Source of the DNA: Amia ocellicauda | Taxonomy: Eukaryota > Chordata > Actinopteri > Amiiformes > Amiidae | Assembly (NCBI RefSeq): GCF_036373705.1 | Contig: NC_089855.1 | Span: 12,047,219 to 12,111,218, forward strand | DNA length: 64,000 nt | Direction: 5' to 3' | Shown: positions 36,501-47,785 of the stretch, in pieces | Layout: every line of letters begins with the position of its first letter | How positions within the stretch are numbered: position 1 is the stretch's first letter | Notes under the pieces: model-generated | Databases searched by the model: none | What the model saw: the letters and a program-made list of their open reading frames with translations, nothing else | Told to the model about the DNA's origin: nothing | Made by a program: the position numbers and the translations under genes

Positions 36501-38424
36501 AGCTTTCTCTGCTGGGCTTCCTGCATCGATATCTTTAATAAAGTGACCTAGGGAATAATGAAGGCAGTCATTGAAAAGACTCTTAAAATGTGTGTTAACA
36601 TTCTCTCAACTAGAGGGACTTTATTTTCAAATTAAATCAGTGTGAGAAGATAAATACTACCAATTTACCTACCTGGTCGTTTTTTCTCAGCCCTCAGGTA
36701 ATAACCGTATCCTTCTGGTCCCCGGGTCATCTCAGCAATGCGTGGTTTATGTGGAAGATGCTTCACAGTGGCAAGGCTTGCCCCCAGTTTCAGATTTTTG
36801 TTTCTGAAATGTGTGTTTGTTTCTTCATCCACAACTAGGAAAGTGACACTCTTGCCAGAGGCCTTCACCTGATAAAAGTCGCATTCAAAGCAGACTGTTG
36901 AAATCAGGATATTATTCCATGGATCTTCATGCTACAAATCTAACTGTTACAGGATCCTAGAATTCTAACCTTGGGCAATATGTGCCCTGTGTGAAGAAAG
37001 TTAAACCTGTTTCATGCAGAAGAAAATTGGCTGATGTGAGGACAATATTAAATCCTATCAGATGTACATATTCTGGAGGTTTCTTCCACCATGGTGTAAA
37101 TTAACAGGGCTAGTGTATTCATAAGGCAGTCTATTTACCTTAGCTACAATCTGATCATGAGTGGACTTCTCTACATTTTCACCATTAATCTCAATGAGCC
37201 GATCATTGTTTCGAACTCCAGCTTTTGCAGCAGCTCCAGAGGGTTTCACATCAGTAAAGAACATCCCTTGGTACCCTTTAGATAAACAAATGAACAGAGT
37301 GAATTAAAAATACTTAAATGACAAGAAAAAGTAATTCAGAGCCTCCCCTTTATTTATTTTTTAAGTAACTGATTTTCCAAAACATTAAAAATTATATCAT
37401 CCCCTTCTCAACACTGGTAAAGACGATTTTAAACCATTTATAAATAAAATGAAGCACAATCAAGTAGCATATTAATAGAAGATTACTTTTTGAATAATAG
37501 TAGACTATAAAAAAGTAATTATTCCAGCTTCTCCTCACCTTTTGTTGATTTAAGTGAAAATCCAAACCCCTCCTTCACATTGACCAGATAGCACAGTTTT
37601 GGTTTCAGAGCTGACCCTGCCACCCCATTCATCAATGGCGGCTGGGCTGGCCTGGACTCATCCACTCCAGACAGGTTGATGCCACTTTTCTTTGCTTTTT
37701 CATAGGTGGCCTCATCCAGCATGTGAAAGGTAACTGATTGTCCACTCTCTTTAACCAGCTGAACCACCTAGCAGGAATAATCACCTCATTCATTCGCACT
37801 GATAGGTTTCAAATTGAAAAGTGACAATACTGCATTCTTGTGTCAAGTTTTCATTGTCCTAGAAATAATTGAAGGGCAGTAGCAATCATCCGGAGATGGG
37901 AAGAAAGAAAATATGGAGGAAACATTTAAAAGAACTATAATTTCAATAAGACAGTGAGGATGAGATTTATTGCATTTGCAGATGTGAAACTGCCCTCAAA
38001 CATTTTATTGGTAACTATGAAGCCCTCTCTCATAGCAATGTGTTCTATGACAACCACAGAAAGATTAAAATTAATTATAAAAATGACTTCTGAATACATC
38101 TCCAAGACCTTCCATGGGGCTCACGGTTTTGGATAGGAAAGCAATTAATACATCTTCCAGTTTTAGTCCATTTTACCAGCCTGCTCTTTGAACTCTCAGT
38201 CCCCCGGATGGGCATACCCGTGCGTGTTCCTGATCGTCCACAAAGACCCCATTGACTCTCAGGACTCGGTCACCATCCTTCAGGCCTGCCAGCTCAGCCA
38301 ATCCGCCTTTTTCGATGCAGCGGATGAGGTGCCCTTCCGTCCCCATCTCCACACGCAGGAAGAAGCCATAGCTCTGGCCCTCCTGCTTGCTCAGCTTGAT
38401 GACTGTGGGCTGGAAAGAGGCCAT
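33547..38424 (-). CDS. pdzk1: PDZK1 / NHERF3, four-PDZ-domain scaffold
   Basis: PDZK1 is a cytoplasmic scaffold under apical or hepatic membranes that binds C-terminal tails of transporters and SR-BI. Minus-strand coding exons: 38424-38218, 37767-37539, 37275-37139, 36868-36673, 36547-36351, 35665-35405, 35066-34659, 33594-33547; phases agree, giving 560 aa (human 519). Four PDZ domains show carboxylate-binding loops YGFF, GFGF, GYGY and GFGF, in the family order. The start ATG lies two bases inside an exon (acceptor ggcag before it), so at least one 5' UTR exon lies upstream, as in mammals. The fourth domain is followed by a long Glu/Lys-rich tract (exon 34659-35066), and the last exon gives a Ser/acidic tail ending DEDERF. 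The donor ATG/gtagtt at 36351 is the weakest border. Confidence 0.95.
34353..34410 (+). repeat. Possible SINE head fragment
   Basis: gggcagcagtggttagagct resembles the tRNA-derived 5' part of fish SINEs. Only about 50 bases match and no tail is seen. Confidence 0.3.
34690..34810 (-). repeat. Purine-rich (GAA/GAG)n tract inside PDZK1 coding sequence
   Basis: About 120 bases of almost pure TTC/TCC on the plus strand encode the Glu/Lys run of PDZK1 on the minus strand. Frames on the plus strand reading poly-Ser/Phe are shadows. Confidence 0.85.
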
Positions 38425-38631
38425 CTCTGCCAACAGTGAGAATTAGGGTCAGGGAAATGGAGCTCTTGCTTGTTGTTTTATTTTAAATTAATTCCTGCAT
38501 TTTTGGCTCAGTAATTGCTAATTTGTCTAAATTATGTAAAACATATGTAAAGGGAACAATGACTATTTTATCAATGCATGGCACAAAAATCATTGTGGTG
38601 AATGTGCTTTAATTGCTTTAGCCAGTGATTC

Positions 38632-38892
38632 TCAATCCTGGTCCTGGAGGAGCCCCTACCCTGCTGGTTTTGGATCCAACTGAGCTCTCAATTGCTTAAT
38701 TGAACCCTTAATTGAAGAAATTAGATTACATTTGACTGCTATACTTATCTTAAAACCCCTAATGTTAAAAATAATTAAAAGGCTCTAATATTGGAATTTA
38801 TTAGTTCAATTGATCTCTCAATTACTTAATTGAACACTTAGTTGGAATAAAATCCAGCAGGTCCTCCAGGACAGGATTGAGAACCACTGCTT
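38632..38892. mobile_element. Short non-autonomous hAT-like repeat, both ends present
   Basis: Ends CAGTGATTCTCAATCCTGG and CAGGATTGAGAACCACTG are inverted copies; flanks GCTTTAG/GCTTTAAG resemble a target duplication. No coding capacity. Lies just upstream of the first PDZK1 coding exon. Confidence 0.8.
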
Positions 38893-41800
38893 TAAGCCAT
38901 TCCTGTACATTCAATATTAAGCATGCATTATTTCCCCCTTTTTCTCAATTATTTTTCACATTTGAAAAAGTACAAATCTTGCACATTCTGACAATAAATA
39001 CTTCTCAGTCATAATCTAGTATTATATCCTGTGAAAAACACATATCATCAGTTATATGAATAATATATAATGCATCTCTTGTTCTTAAGAGCACAAGTTG
39101 AGTGTAATGTGCAATTTATATCATGCTGGTATGTTTCAGTTTATTTGTATTTATCGCTTCATAGACTATATTTGGCTCAGTAACCAGCAGACACAAAAAT
39201 ACTGTAGCAATAATTTTCCATTCTGCCATACCTGGATGGTCATAACATTTTGTGTCTATAGAGAAACCACTGTGACGACTGATTGAAAGAGGAATTAAAG
39301 GGGTAATACATGGTAGCTATCTTTCTGTGCCAATTATTTATGAGCAAATGCCTTTTGCCAGGGCGAGTTATCCAAGTACATTTATAGGACACATACAGGC
39401 ACAATTATGGTGAAGTAAAAACTGATAGTTTACTGCTCTGTGAAAACATATATTTCAGAACAGAGTAAAAAAAAAAAAGTGCTGATGGATCACAATTGCA
39501 TGATTCACAGACACTGAATGTCTTGCCCAGTACATCATTAACTTAGGAGTGTTAAAGTTACAGTGTAAAGGAGCAGTGTGATTGTTTATTGTGGACTCAA
39601 AGGGCAGATAGTCCAATCTAAACACCAGTGATATAACCCTGATTGTGATCAGTATCATAGAATAAATGCACAATAAATACATTATAAATGATATGCATGT
39701 CAGTGTTGAAATATATTCATCAGTCAAAGGTTAATGGTTTGCTCTCCATAGCTGTGTTAAAAAAAGCGAATGGTCCATTTCTGGATTTACGGTTTTCAGA
39801 TGTACTTGACTGGATTAAATATAAGTATTTTTATTACTAATATTTACATTTCAAATTTAGCAGCAATGATAAGTATATACAGTATCTATAATAGATAGGA
39901 CATCTATAACAAGAAGTGTAAATTAGATTTTCTGAACTATTGTAGTTTGTATTGTATTCTGTTTTTTTCTAAACAAAATTAGAAAAACCCCACACAACCC
40001 CCCCAAGTCTGTCTATAAAAGTCCTGTATAGTTCTTCATTTAACATTTACACATTTCTTCAATAATGCTTTATTTGGTTTGCTTGACATCATCATTATAT
40101 AATAAATCCAGCACTGTGCCTCCTATCTTATCTTTATCTAAGCAAACCCCAGTACTATACAATTGTTTTTCTGTATATAATGTTCTACATTGTGATACTT
40201 ATTTCAAAATGTTAATGGTAAAATATTATATTGATTGATAGATCAATTTTTCTTGCAAGAGTACATGATCTCTAAATGTAACTTTCAAGACATTTAAAGG
40301 AGATTTACTCACCGTCACCCTGGAGGTATAGTCCAAAGAAAGTGCTCACCTGCCCTCCTTCAGATGTTATGTGGATTGCTGAACTTTGAGAGAACAAAGG
40401 TTGAATTAAAGGCTTAGTTATTTAACTGAGTCTTGAGTTATGAATCTTGCCTAACTTTCAGTGACTATACTCTCCCTTTTAGGAAACATATTAACTTGAT
40501 AAAGTTAACTAAAAGTGTGATAGTAAATCAGTGATAACAAATGCTGTATCCTTCACTAAAATTGACTTAATGTAAACAAATGCAATTAATGGTTGGATGT
40601 CATAAGATACATTCTCTGTATCCCAAAAGGAAGGTGAGATAGGTATGTTTTAGGGGGCATTTAAACACAGTAAACAATCCAGTGAAATGGATGTGAACTG
40701 TAGCACCCTAAATTAAAACAAACAAACACAAACAAAACATAATTCCAGATAAATATGATTTTCACCTTGAATGAATACACAAATACACACACCAATTTAT
40801 TCAGTCAGTTGTGAGAGATTCATCATTTGCATTCTGGTATGATGGATGATATCGCAAAAGGTGTAATCAGAGTTGCTATGCTCAGTCATTTGCCTTTCTC
40901 CATGTTCATATTTGATAACGCCTATTTACTATTTACACGATGATTCCACATTTAACTTTATTTCTGAAATGCTTACCCTTGCAGCTTTACCATGACATAT
41001 GGATTTTGTATTAATATCTGCAGTTTCATTCACCAGAGCCTTCTGTTTTGTGAAGTGAATCTAACAAAGGAAGAGAGAAAAAAAAAAAAAAAACACTGCT
41101 AATGGTTTGGTATTTTTCATCAAGCACTCAACAATAGCCAGGCCTAGGCTTTGCTTGTTAACACTTAAAAACCTTGATGCGCAGGTTACTAGCAGATAAT
41201 ATACGAAGTGTCATAGTTTATAAATTAACTAAATATCAGTGTTTCTCTGTTAGACTTTTAAAAAGTGCTGCATTTTCACTCAGATTTATACTTTATACAA
41301 TTCCCCAGCTATTGTCACAAGCTGGGGTGATTAGTAATATATTTGGCTAAATAGATTTCTGCTGTGGTGGCGCTAGAACAGTTACTGCATAGCTAATCAA
41401 ATTGTAAATCCATGAAGTTGCCTTTGGTGCAATCAGCTTATTATCTATTCAATTAAGCAGCAGCTTGTACCAACGACCTACTTTGGAGTATTTTGAAAGG
41501 GTCAATATTTCACTACGGTACCCTTAGATTAAAGTCCTTTTAGTTTTCATTCCATCTAAGCTCTCAATTGCATAATTGAACTAATTATGTGCGAATTTGA
41601 GTCACATTATCCCATGTGCCTAGTTTTAGAGTGTTGGTAATTTAAAGAGATGTATAAACCAGGCTGGACTGCAGCCCTGCAGGACCAGAACTGGGCCCCA
41701 CACTGTAAACTAATTGGTATTTTAAAGCCACACCACACCACATCGCATCATTTCCTTCAAACATACAAACCATTTCTGATTGAAACCACCCACCCCTCTA

Positions 41801-41958
41801 AAGGAAGTGTTGCACTGTTTGTGACAAATTATCTGAGGCTGTTTTCACACTTCTACAAGATAAGTGAGTGTCGCAAGCGGTCTCTTTCCTGTCATATGTC
41901 ATGTGCCTGTTAGGCCACTGAGAAAGCAAGAAACAAATTCTGCCATTAGACTTAAAAA

Positions 41959-41997
<39 letters not shown>

Positions 41998-42290
41998 TTT
42001 TTTTGTTTTATTTTGTAAAATAGATGGACAAGTGAATAATATATATGAATTGTGTGTGTATGCTATTAATAGTTCTTCAGATTGCAGAAACGAGGTTTCC
42101 TTTCCTTTGTCTGTCAATGACCTCCTTTTCTCTGATGCAGTCTTGGTGTTTTTATCATTTAGGTTTCATCTTCAGATGCATTCAGATCTAAAGATGCCTC
42201 ACAGTTAGCTTGTTAGTGTGCCTTTACATAAAAGTATGTCTTTGAAAAGACCCAACAGTGAGAAGGAAGTTTCACACACTATTTAGATTT
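38893..42290. other. PDZK1-CD160-like head-to-head intergenic region
   Basis: No protein gene seen. It should hold 5' UTR exons and promoters of both flanking genes. A candidate 37-base PDZK1 leader exon lies at 40314-40349. A worn repeat scrap sharing words with the hAT-like repeat lies near 41550-41700. A (TA)n tract is at 41967-41994. Confidence 0.45.
40314..40349 (-). other. Candidate PDZK1 5' UTR exon
   Basis: On the minus strand an acceptor-like gggcag precedes 40349 and a strong donor (gtgagtaa) follows 40314. A leader exon is required because the start codon lies two bases into its exon. This location is only a guess from splice consensus. Confidence 0.25.
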
Positions 42291-42291
42291 T

Positions 42292-42293
<2 letters not shown>

Positions 42294-42327
<34 letters not shown>
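42294..42327. repeat. (TA)n tract just upstream of the CD160-like start codon
   Basis: About 34 bases of TA, ending some 40 bases before the ATG at 42369. It could act as a TATA-like element, which is inference only. Confidence 0.8.
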
Positions 42328-42329
<2 letters not shown>

Positions 42330-42368
42330 ACTTTTTTTAGCTCTTTATTTCCTGAACACGATGTCAGT

Positions 42369-44152
42369 ATGACTACTATGGCTAGCATTAAACTAGTCTT
42401 CGCATCAGTGATATTCATGTTTTGCATGGCACAGCTGAAAGGTAAGTTATACAATTTATTTGTATTATTATATTTTCCTATATAGTTATAGTTGGAAAGC
42501 AAAATGCTTAATGATGGTTGCTATATGAAAACTATTTCTGTTTAATAAGCAAGAGTACACTTCTAAGTCCAATAGTTTGGGCTAAGAACATTTTTATTTC
42601 AATGTTTAAATGAACTTTCACTGCAATTTTGAATAACTGAATTCCATTTTACAGTTAAAAAACAATTATTGTTGATTATCTATAACCATGTCTATAACCA
42701 CTTCCTATCAAGTGCCTTTTAAGTTATCAGTAATTTAAAAAGTTGAAAAAAGATTTTTGAACTTCACTTAAATCATGTTTGGATTTTACTTTCACTATAT
42801 AGTCAACAATTTCCTTTATACTGAAAGCTGCCATTACATACCAGTTAGTGGTATCAGCTTACGTATTAAATATTTCACAAATTAATACGAGTGTGTAAGT
42901 TCAGGTAGTTGGGGATGGAGGTGAGCACACCAGATAAATTGTTAGGACTACCATTGCAGCGAAATTCCTTTTTCTTTTCTTGTTTTTTCTCACACGAGTC
43001 AATGTTTTGAACTTCAAAAGGTGTCTGTCCTTACCCAGGAAGATTATCCACCAAAAACAAACAGACAAGAAACAAACAAAACAAACAAACAAACTCTGTT
43101 TTCCTATCTTTTACAGCATTGCAAGTTAAATATCCAAGGTTGACAGTCCTTAAAGAAGAACAGGACTCTGTGGTTCTCAAATGCACTATACAGTACAATA
43201 AAAGTGACTGTGATATCCCTGATGCCATGTGGTGTAGAATATCTGCTTCCAACACATGCATCAAACTTACCAATCCCAGTAAATTCCTCACACAGTTATC
43301 TGAACAGGATATGGAAGTTGGCAAATCTAGACTGATAACTACTGAAATACAGAATCTTTATCTGAATGACAGTGGGCTATATCAATGTACTGCAAAATGT
43401 TCTGACATCAATGCCAGGGGACATTTTATAAATTTGACTGTGATGGGTAAGTCTTCTCAGACATTATTAAAAGTTTAAATATCCAAACTACTATTGGTAA
43501 AGACATTTCTGACAATGTGCACTTTAAACTTGTTGACAAAGTACAAGGTATCCAGACAGGTTTCAAATAACTGAGCTGCAGTCACCACTCACTGATTTGA
43601 TCTGGGACTTGATATGTGTCTGGGGTTATAATACATGGTAAGCAATACAATGGAAAATTATTATTATTATTATTATTAGTAGTAGTAGTAGTAAGATAAA
43701 TATTACAAACTTCTTGAGAAATTAGGTTGTTAAGTATAGCTGGTCGCATACTTTAAGAGTATATATAAAGCATGACCATTGTGGTAGAAGAGTAACTAAG
43801 AGAATTAAAGTAATTTAGGGACAGATGAGAGAACAGAGAAAGCAAAGAGGAGACAGGGAAGAGAATGAAAAACAAGAAAATGTGTTTTCAAATAGGTACA
43901 GAGCAGGGACAGTTTGCAAGTGGAGCATACAAAATGAGAGTAGGAGAATAAGATGTCTGTTATGTTATTTTTGGATTCTGTGTCCCCTGAATGCATACAG
44001 AATATTTACTAATTTAACTTTTTTTTTAATTTAAAGCAGAAGATGATCTCAATACTAAGATCAAATCTCCAAGCAGCTGTGGAATGATTAAAACAGACAT
44101 TATTCATTTAATGTTTTGTTCCATATTTATTTTAGATGTTCTAATCAATTAA
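42369..44152 (+). CDS. cd160: Single V-set Ig protein, probable CD160 homologue
   Basis: Exons 42369-42441 (signal peptide, hydrophobic LVFASVIFMFCMA), 43117-43446 (Ig domain) and 44037-44152 (C-terminus); all borders phase 1, 172 aa in total (human CD160 is 181). The Ig exon has LKCTIQY (B-strand Cys), AMWC (C strand) and LNDSGLYQC (F strand), plus extra cysteines (MWC, NTC, AKC) and the G-strand word GHFINLTV. Human CD160 has corresponding FLC, GDC, YQCCA and GHFFSI features. The last exon encodes a short stalk and a hydrophobic end (HLMFCSIFILDVLIN, stop), as in a GPI-anchor signal; mammalian CD160 is GPI-linked. CD160 binds HVEM and MHC class I in mammals. Its place beside PDZK1 matches human. 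AATAAA follows at 44257. Alternative: another V-set family such as BTLA-like. Confidence 0.72.
43652..43693. repeat. (ATT)n/(AGT)n microsatellite
   Basis: A run of ATT units passes directly into AGT units, in intron 2 of the CD160-like gene. Confidence 0.9.
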
Positions 44153-44262
44153 GCACCCATACAGGTAAGCCTAAAAATATACATCTCCAACTTGATTATG
44201 TACAGTTTTATTTTATTTCCCAAACTTCTGACATTAAACTGCATATCAATTCTTCAAATAAA

Positions 44263-47050
44263 GTGCTAAATCAAAACTTTGACCTTCCCACAGATTGAAC
44301 ATAGACCTGTACCCTATTGCAGTAAATTTATTGCCGCTTCTTACTGCTAATAAAACATGATAGGGTACAAGTTTGTAATTTGAATATTGTGGGTTGGTCA
44401 AAATTTTGATTTGGTCTAGGCCTGAGATTAACATGTAAGGATCATAAAATGATTTGGCAACCTACGAATGACCTACCTGTAACTAAGGTGATGGGACTTT
44501 TGAACAAGAGAGAACATGGAAAGCAGGGGAAGGATGTAAATAACAAAAGGAATTTCTCATTGGTTCCTCGGTGATCTGCAGATCCAGGACTGGGCTTATT
44601 AACCATTCAGGAAACACTTCGCCATAATTGAATCCTTTAATTTCAAAACAGGATTGGGGGGCCAAGTGACTCACAACATGCAGGGGCCTATCAGCAGCTT
44701 TGCTATAAAGCTGTTCAAGAGCTTCCTAGTGAAGGTGGGGTCCGATAATCGCTTGGGAACTGTTTCCTCATTTTAGATAACCAAGGTTGCATTTGCAGCC
44801 CAACATTTTAATCATCTCCCACTGCATGTTTGTTGCTGGTTTCATTTTCCATTACCAGTGCAGTGAGGTCCAAGTCAAAGGGATTCTCTCATTGATTTCA
44901 CATTTTCATGACTCTCATCTTTGTGGAACAATCGTTTTGATTATGCTTGCTATTGTCTTGCAGGTTTTCACAAATGGAGACTTCTTATCAGCTGTCTTGT
45001 TCCATTAAGGCGATACTCCACTTTTTTGTTGTCTCATTGAAATTGATTTCCATTATTGCTGTATCAGATTAATGTCAATAGTAACTTATCAGAGGATCTT
45101 TCATGGTCAGTGAAGAAGGACTTACAGCTTGGTTTGAGATTGACTGTCAATAGAAAGGAGCCCGTTTCAAACCTTAGACACTGCATTTCAAAAGTGCGCA
45201 AGTTAATTATTACAGTAGGAATCAAGGAGTGATCCAGGCGCTAAAGTGCTAAACCTCTGTTAATTATGACTACGAACTCTACAAGAACTCTTCAGCACAA
45301 AACCTTACATTTCCTTTATATTTGTTATACCTTTATTAAAAAGTTGTACATTTAACCTCAATCTTTTTTGTTATTTTAAAATCAGCTGCAACTCCTACAC
45401 AATCTTACACACGTCTAGTTTGGTATTTTCAAGACTTCATTACATAGGACTGACACACATTGAAGGAACCATAGTATATAATTAAGGAATGAAAGTGAAA
45501 TTAAGCAGTTCCTCATCTAGGATATGTTTACTGCATCAGAAATCGATATTCCATCTGTAGAGACAATAGTACAGTGAGAAATTCAATCAAGCACATGATT
45601 TACACTATTATACTCAAGCTTATTCTGCCTTCAATCAGGTTCATATCTATAAATGCACTGAAAAACACTTATAAATTAAGGTCCCATGGTTAATTAGCAT
45701 TTATCACAGAAGTGCATAAAAGAGAGCATTGCTGATTCAGCTTCACACAGTCATTGTCAGCATACTACAACTGCAGCGCCACAACAATTAATTTGTTCCT
45801 AGCCTATACTATTTATTTATATATAAAATTAAAATGTTGTTATATAAAATGTGCCTTAACATAAAATGGAAATAGTCGATGTCAGTCAATCTTTTTTTGT
45901 CATCCAATCACTGAAATCTTTCTCTTTTATATGTGGGTCACATTTTACAATAATGAGCACCAATTCTTAGTGTGAAACCCAAAGGAATAACACATGAATG
46001 CCTCATGCACTTCCACTCACATTGATAACCCTATCCCTAACACCGAATCAAACATTGTGATAATGTGATTAATAGGCAGAACTCAGATGAACTGCATACG
46101 GTATTCATGTGTTATTCCTATGATATTCAAACATCAGTTCATTAATACAAATTATAAATGTATGTCCACTATTGTAAATTGTTATATTTGCAACACAAAT
46201 ATGTTACCAGCTGCACTAGGATCTTCATTTCCTCTTTAAATGGGTGGAATTACCCTTATAGATGAGGAAGGAAAACACGTAATATTTTCACATGATTGTA
46301 TGCCGACTAAAGATGAAATAAAGTGAAATATGCCAGGAAGAGTTTTTGGTGAGTTAAGTGACGTGGCAGTGCTTTCAGGTGCCCAAAGCGACTGGAACAT
46401 AATCAATATATAAATATTAATACTGTACATATTATAAGTGTACACATTTTAGAAGGATGGCTTAAATATATTCAATATTCAATATACTAATCCACATGGT
46501 GTACATTGACTACATGTAACTCATTACATTTAAAATTACACATTGTATTCATCACATATATACACATATATAATGCCGACATTACCTAAATTACTTAAAT
46601 TCATTAGGAATATTTACCTGTTATATCTTACATTTTAATGTAATTCTACTTTTCATACTCATAATGAGACCGAAACAAACATTTATTAGCTTGTACTGCT
46701 GGTGTTGGTTTACCAATGAAATTGATTAATCTGTACAGGAAGTATTCATCTAAAATAATCTATATCATATGTCTGTTTTAATAGTCATTGTTCTAATCAT
46801 ATATTTATTTATTTAAAAAAAAAAACACATACAAGTGGACCACAAGAGATTATTTTTTTTGTAAAATTGTTTTTGAATTTGTTCTCCTTTAGAGACCAAT
46901 AATAAACCTTTGTATTGACCAAAACTCAGCACAAAGCAGAAGTAACTCATTCCAAACAAATCAAAGGGAAATCATACAAGCATCACTTGCATTTTCTAAA
47001 CAGCGACAAACACAACTAAATAAAACAAAATACTAAACATCTTACCAAAG
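44263..47050. other. Stretch between CD160-like 3' end and downstream exons
   Basis: I looked for a second Ig exon (paired Cys with DxGxYxC) in all plus-strand frames and saw none. AT-rich, no recognisable transposon. Confidence 0.45.
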
Positions 47051-47111
47051 ATGTCAAAGCAACAAGTTGTTTATTGCCTGACATTCCTGCATTGTGTGAC
47101 TAGCATAAAAG
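47051..47111 (+). CDS. Candidate leader exon (signal peptide)
   Basis: ATG at 47051 opens MSKQQVVYCLTFLHCVTSIK and is followed by a good donor (ggtaaggg) leaving phase 1. Length, hydrophobic core and phase mimic the CD160-like leader exon (which ends AQLK, phase 1). It can splice in frame straight to the exon at 47786. No Ig exon is visible after it. It may be a second first exon, the leader of a decayed tandem copy, or chance. Confidence 0.35.
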
Positions 47112-47232
47112 GTAAGGGAATCACTTTTTTTATTTATTATATCAATGTATATCTTGATCTAAACAATCATTACATTCATTTTTAATTAATGACATTTTTA
47201 TAGACATTTAAATCTACGAAAGTGAAGGAATG

Positions 47233-47451
47233 AAGGTATATATTGACAGAACAATATTCTGGATAATCTCTCACAAGTGTATTGTATTGTACTGAAACAG
47301 GTAATTTTATATATATATATACAACTCTGGAAAAAAATTAAGAGATTAAGGTCTATATATATATATATATATATAAATTACCTATTTCAGTACAATACAA
47401 TACACTTGTGAGAAAGATTATCCAGAATATTGTTCTGTCAATATATACCTT
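47233..47451. mobile_element. Foldback (MITE-like) element with 85-base arms
   Basis: Left arm 47233-47320 and right arm about 47354-47451 are near-perfect inverted copies (for example ACAGAACAATATTCTGGAT and its inverse). Both arms end inward in TA repeats around a 40-base centre. Non-coding. Lies between the candidate leader exon and the stalk exon. Confidence 0.88.
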
Positions 47452-47785
47452 GTCAAAATGCGTTGTGATGTGATTCAATAAAACTATTTTTTTTAATTAT
47501 ACTATTTATTTTTATTTGGTCTAAAAACCAAATAACTGAATGTGCAGCTATAAAATATATTTTTTTCTCTCTATACATATCTTGACATATCTTATACTAC
47601 ATTGGTTCTGCCTTAAGTAATTAAATGTTAAATACATTAATTGAAAATTAAGTGACACAAATAATTTTGATGATTCTGAGAATGTTGATAGAGAAGGGTG
47701 ACATTCATAAATATAAGAAAAATATTATGCTGCATATTCTACAAGAAAACGAAGTTACTAACTCTTATTTCTAAATTCATTGCAG

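Noticed and set aside
44787..45008. Hydrophobic 73-aa frame downstream of the CD160-like gene
   Set aside because: No acceptor in a matching phase and no Ig or TM-family resemblance. Considered as an alternative TM exon and dropped.
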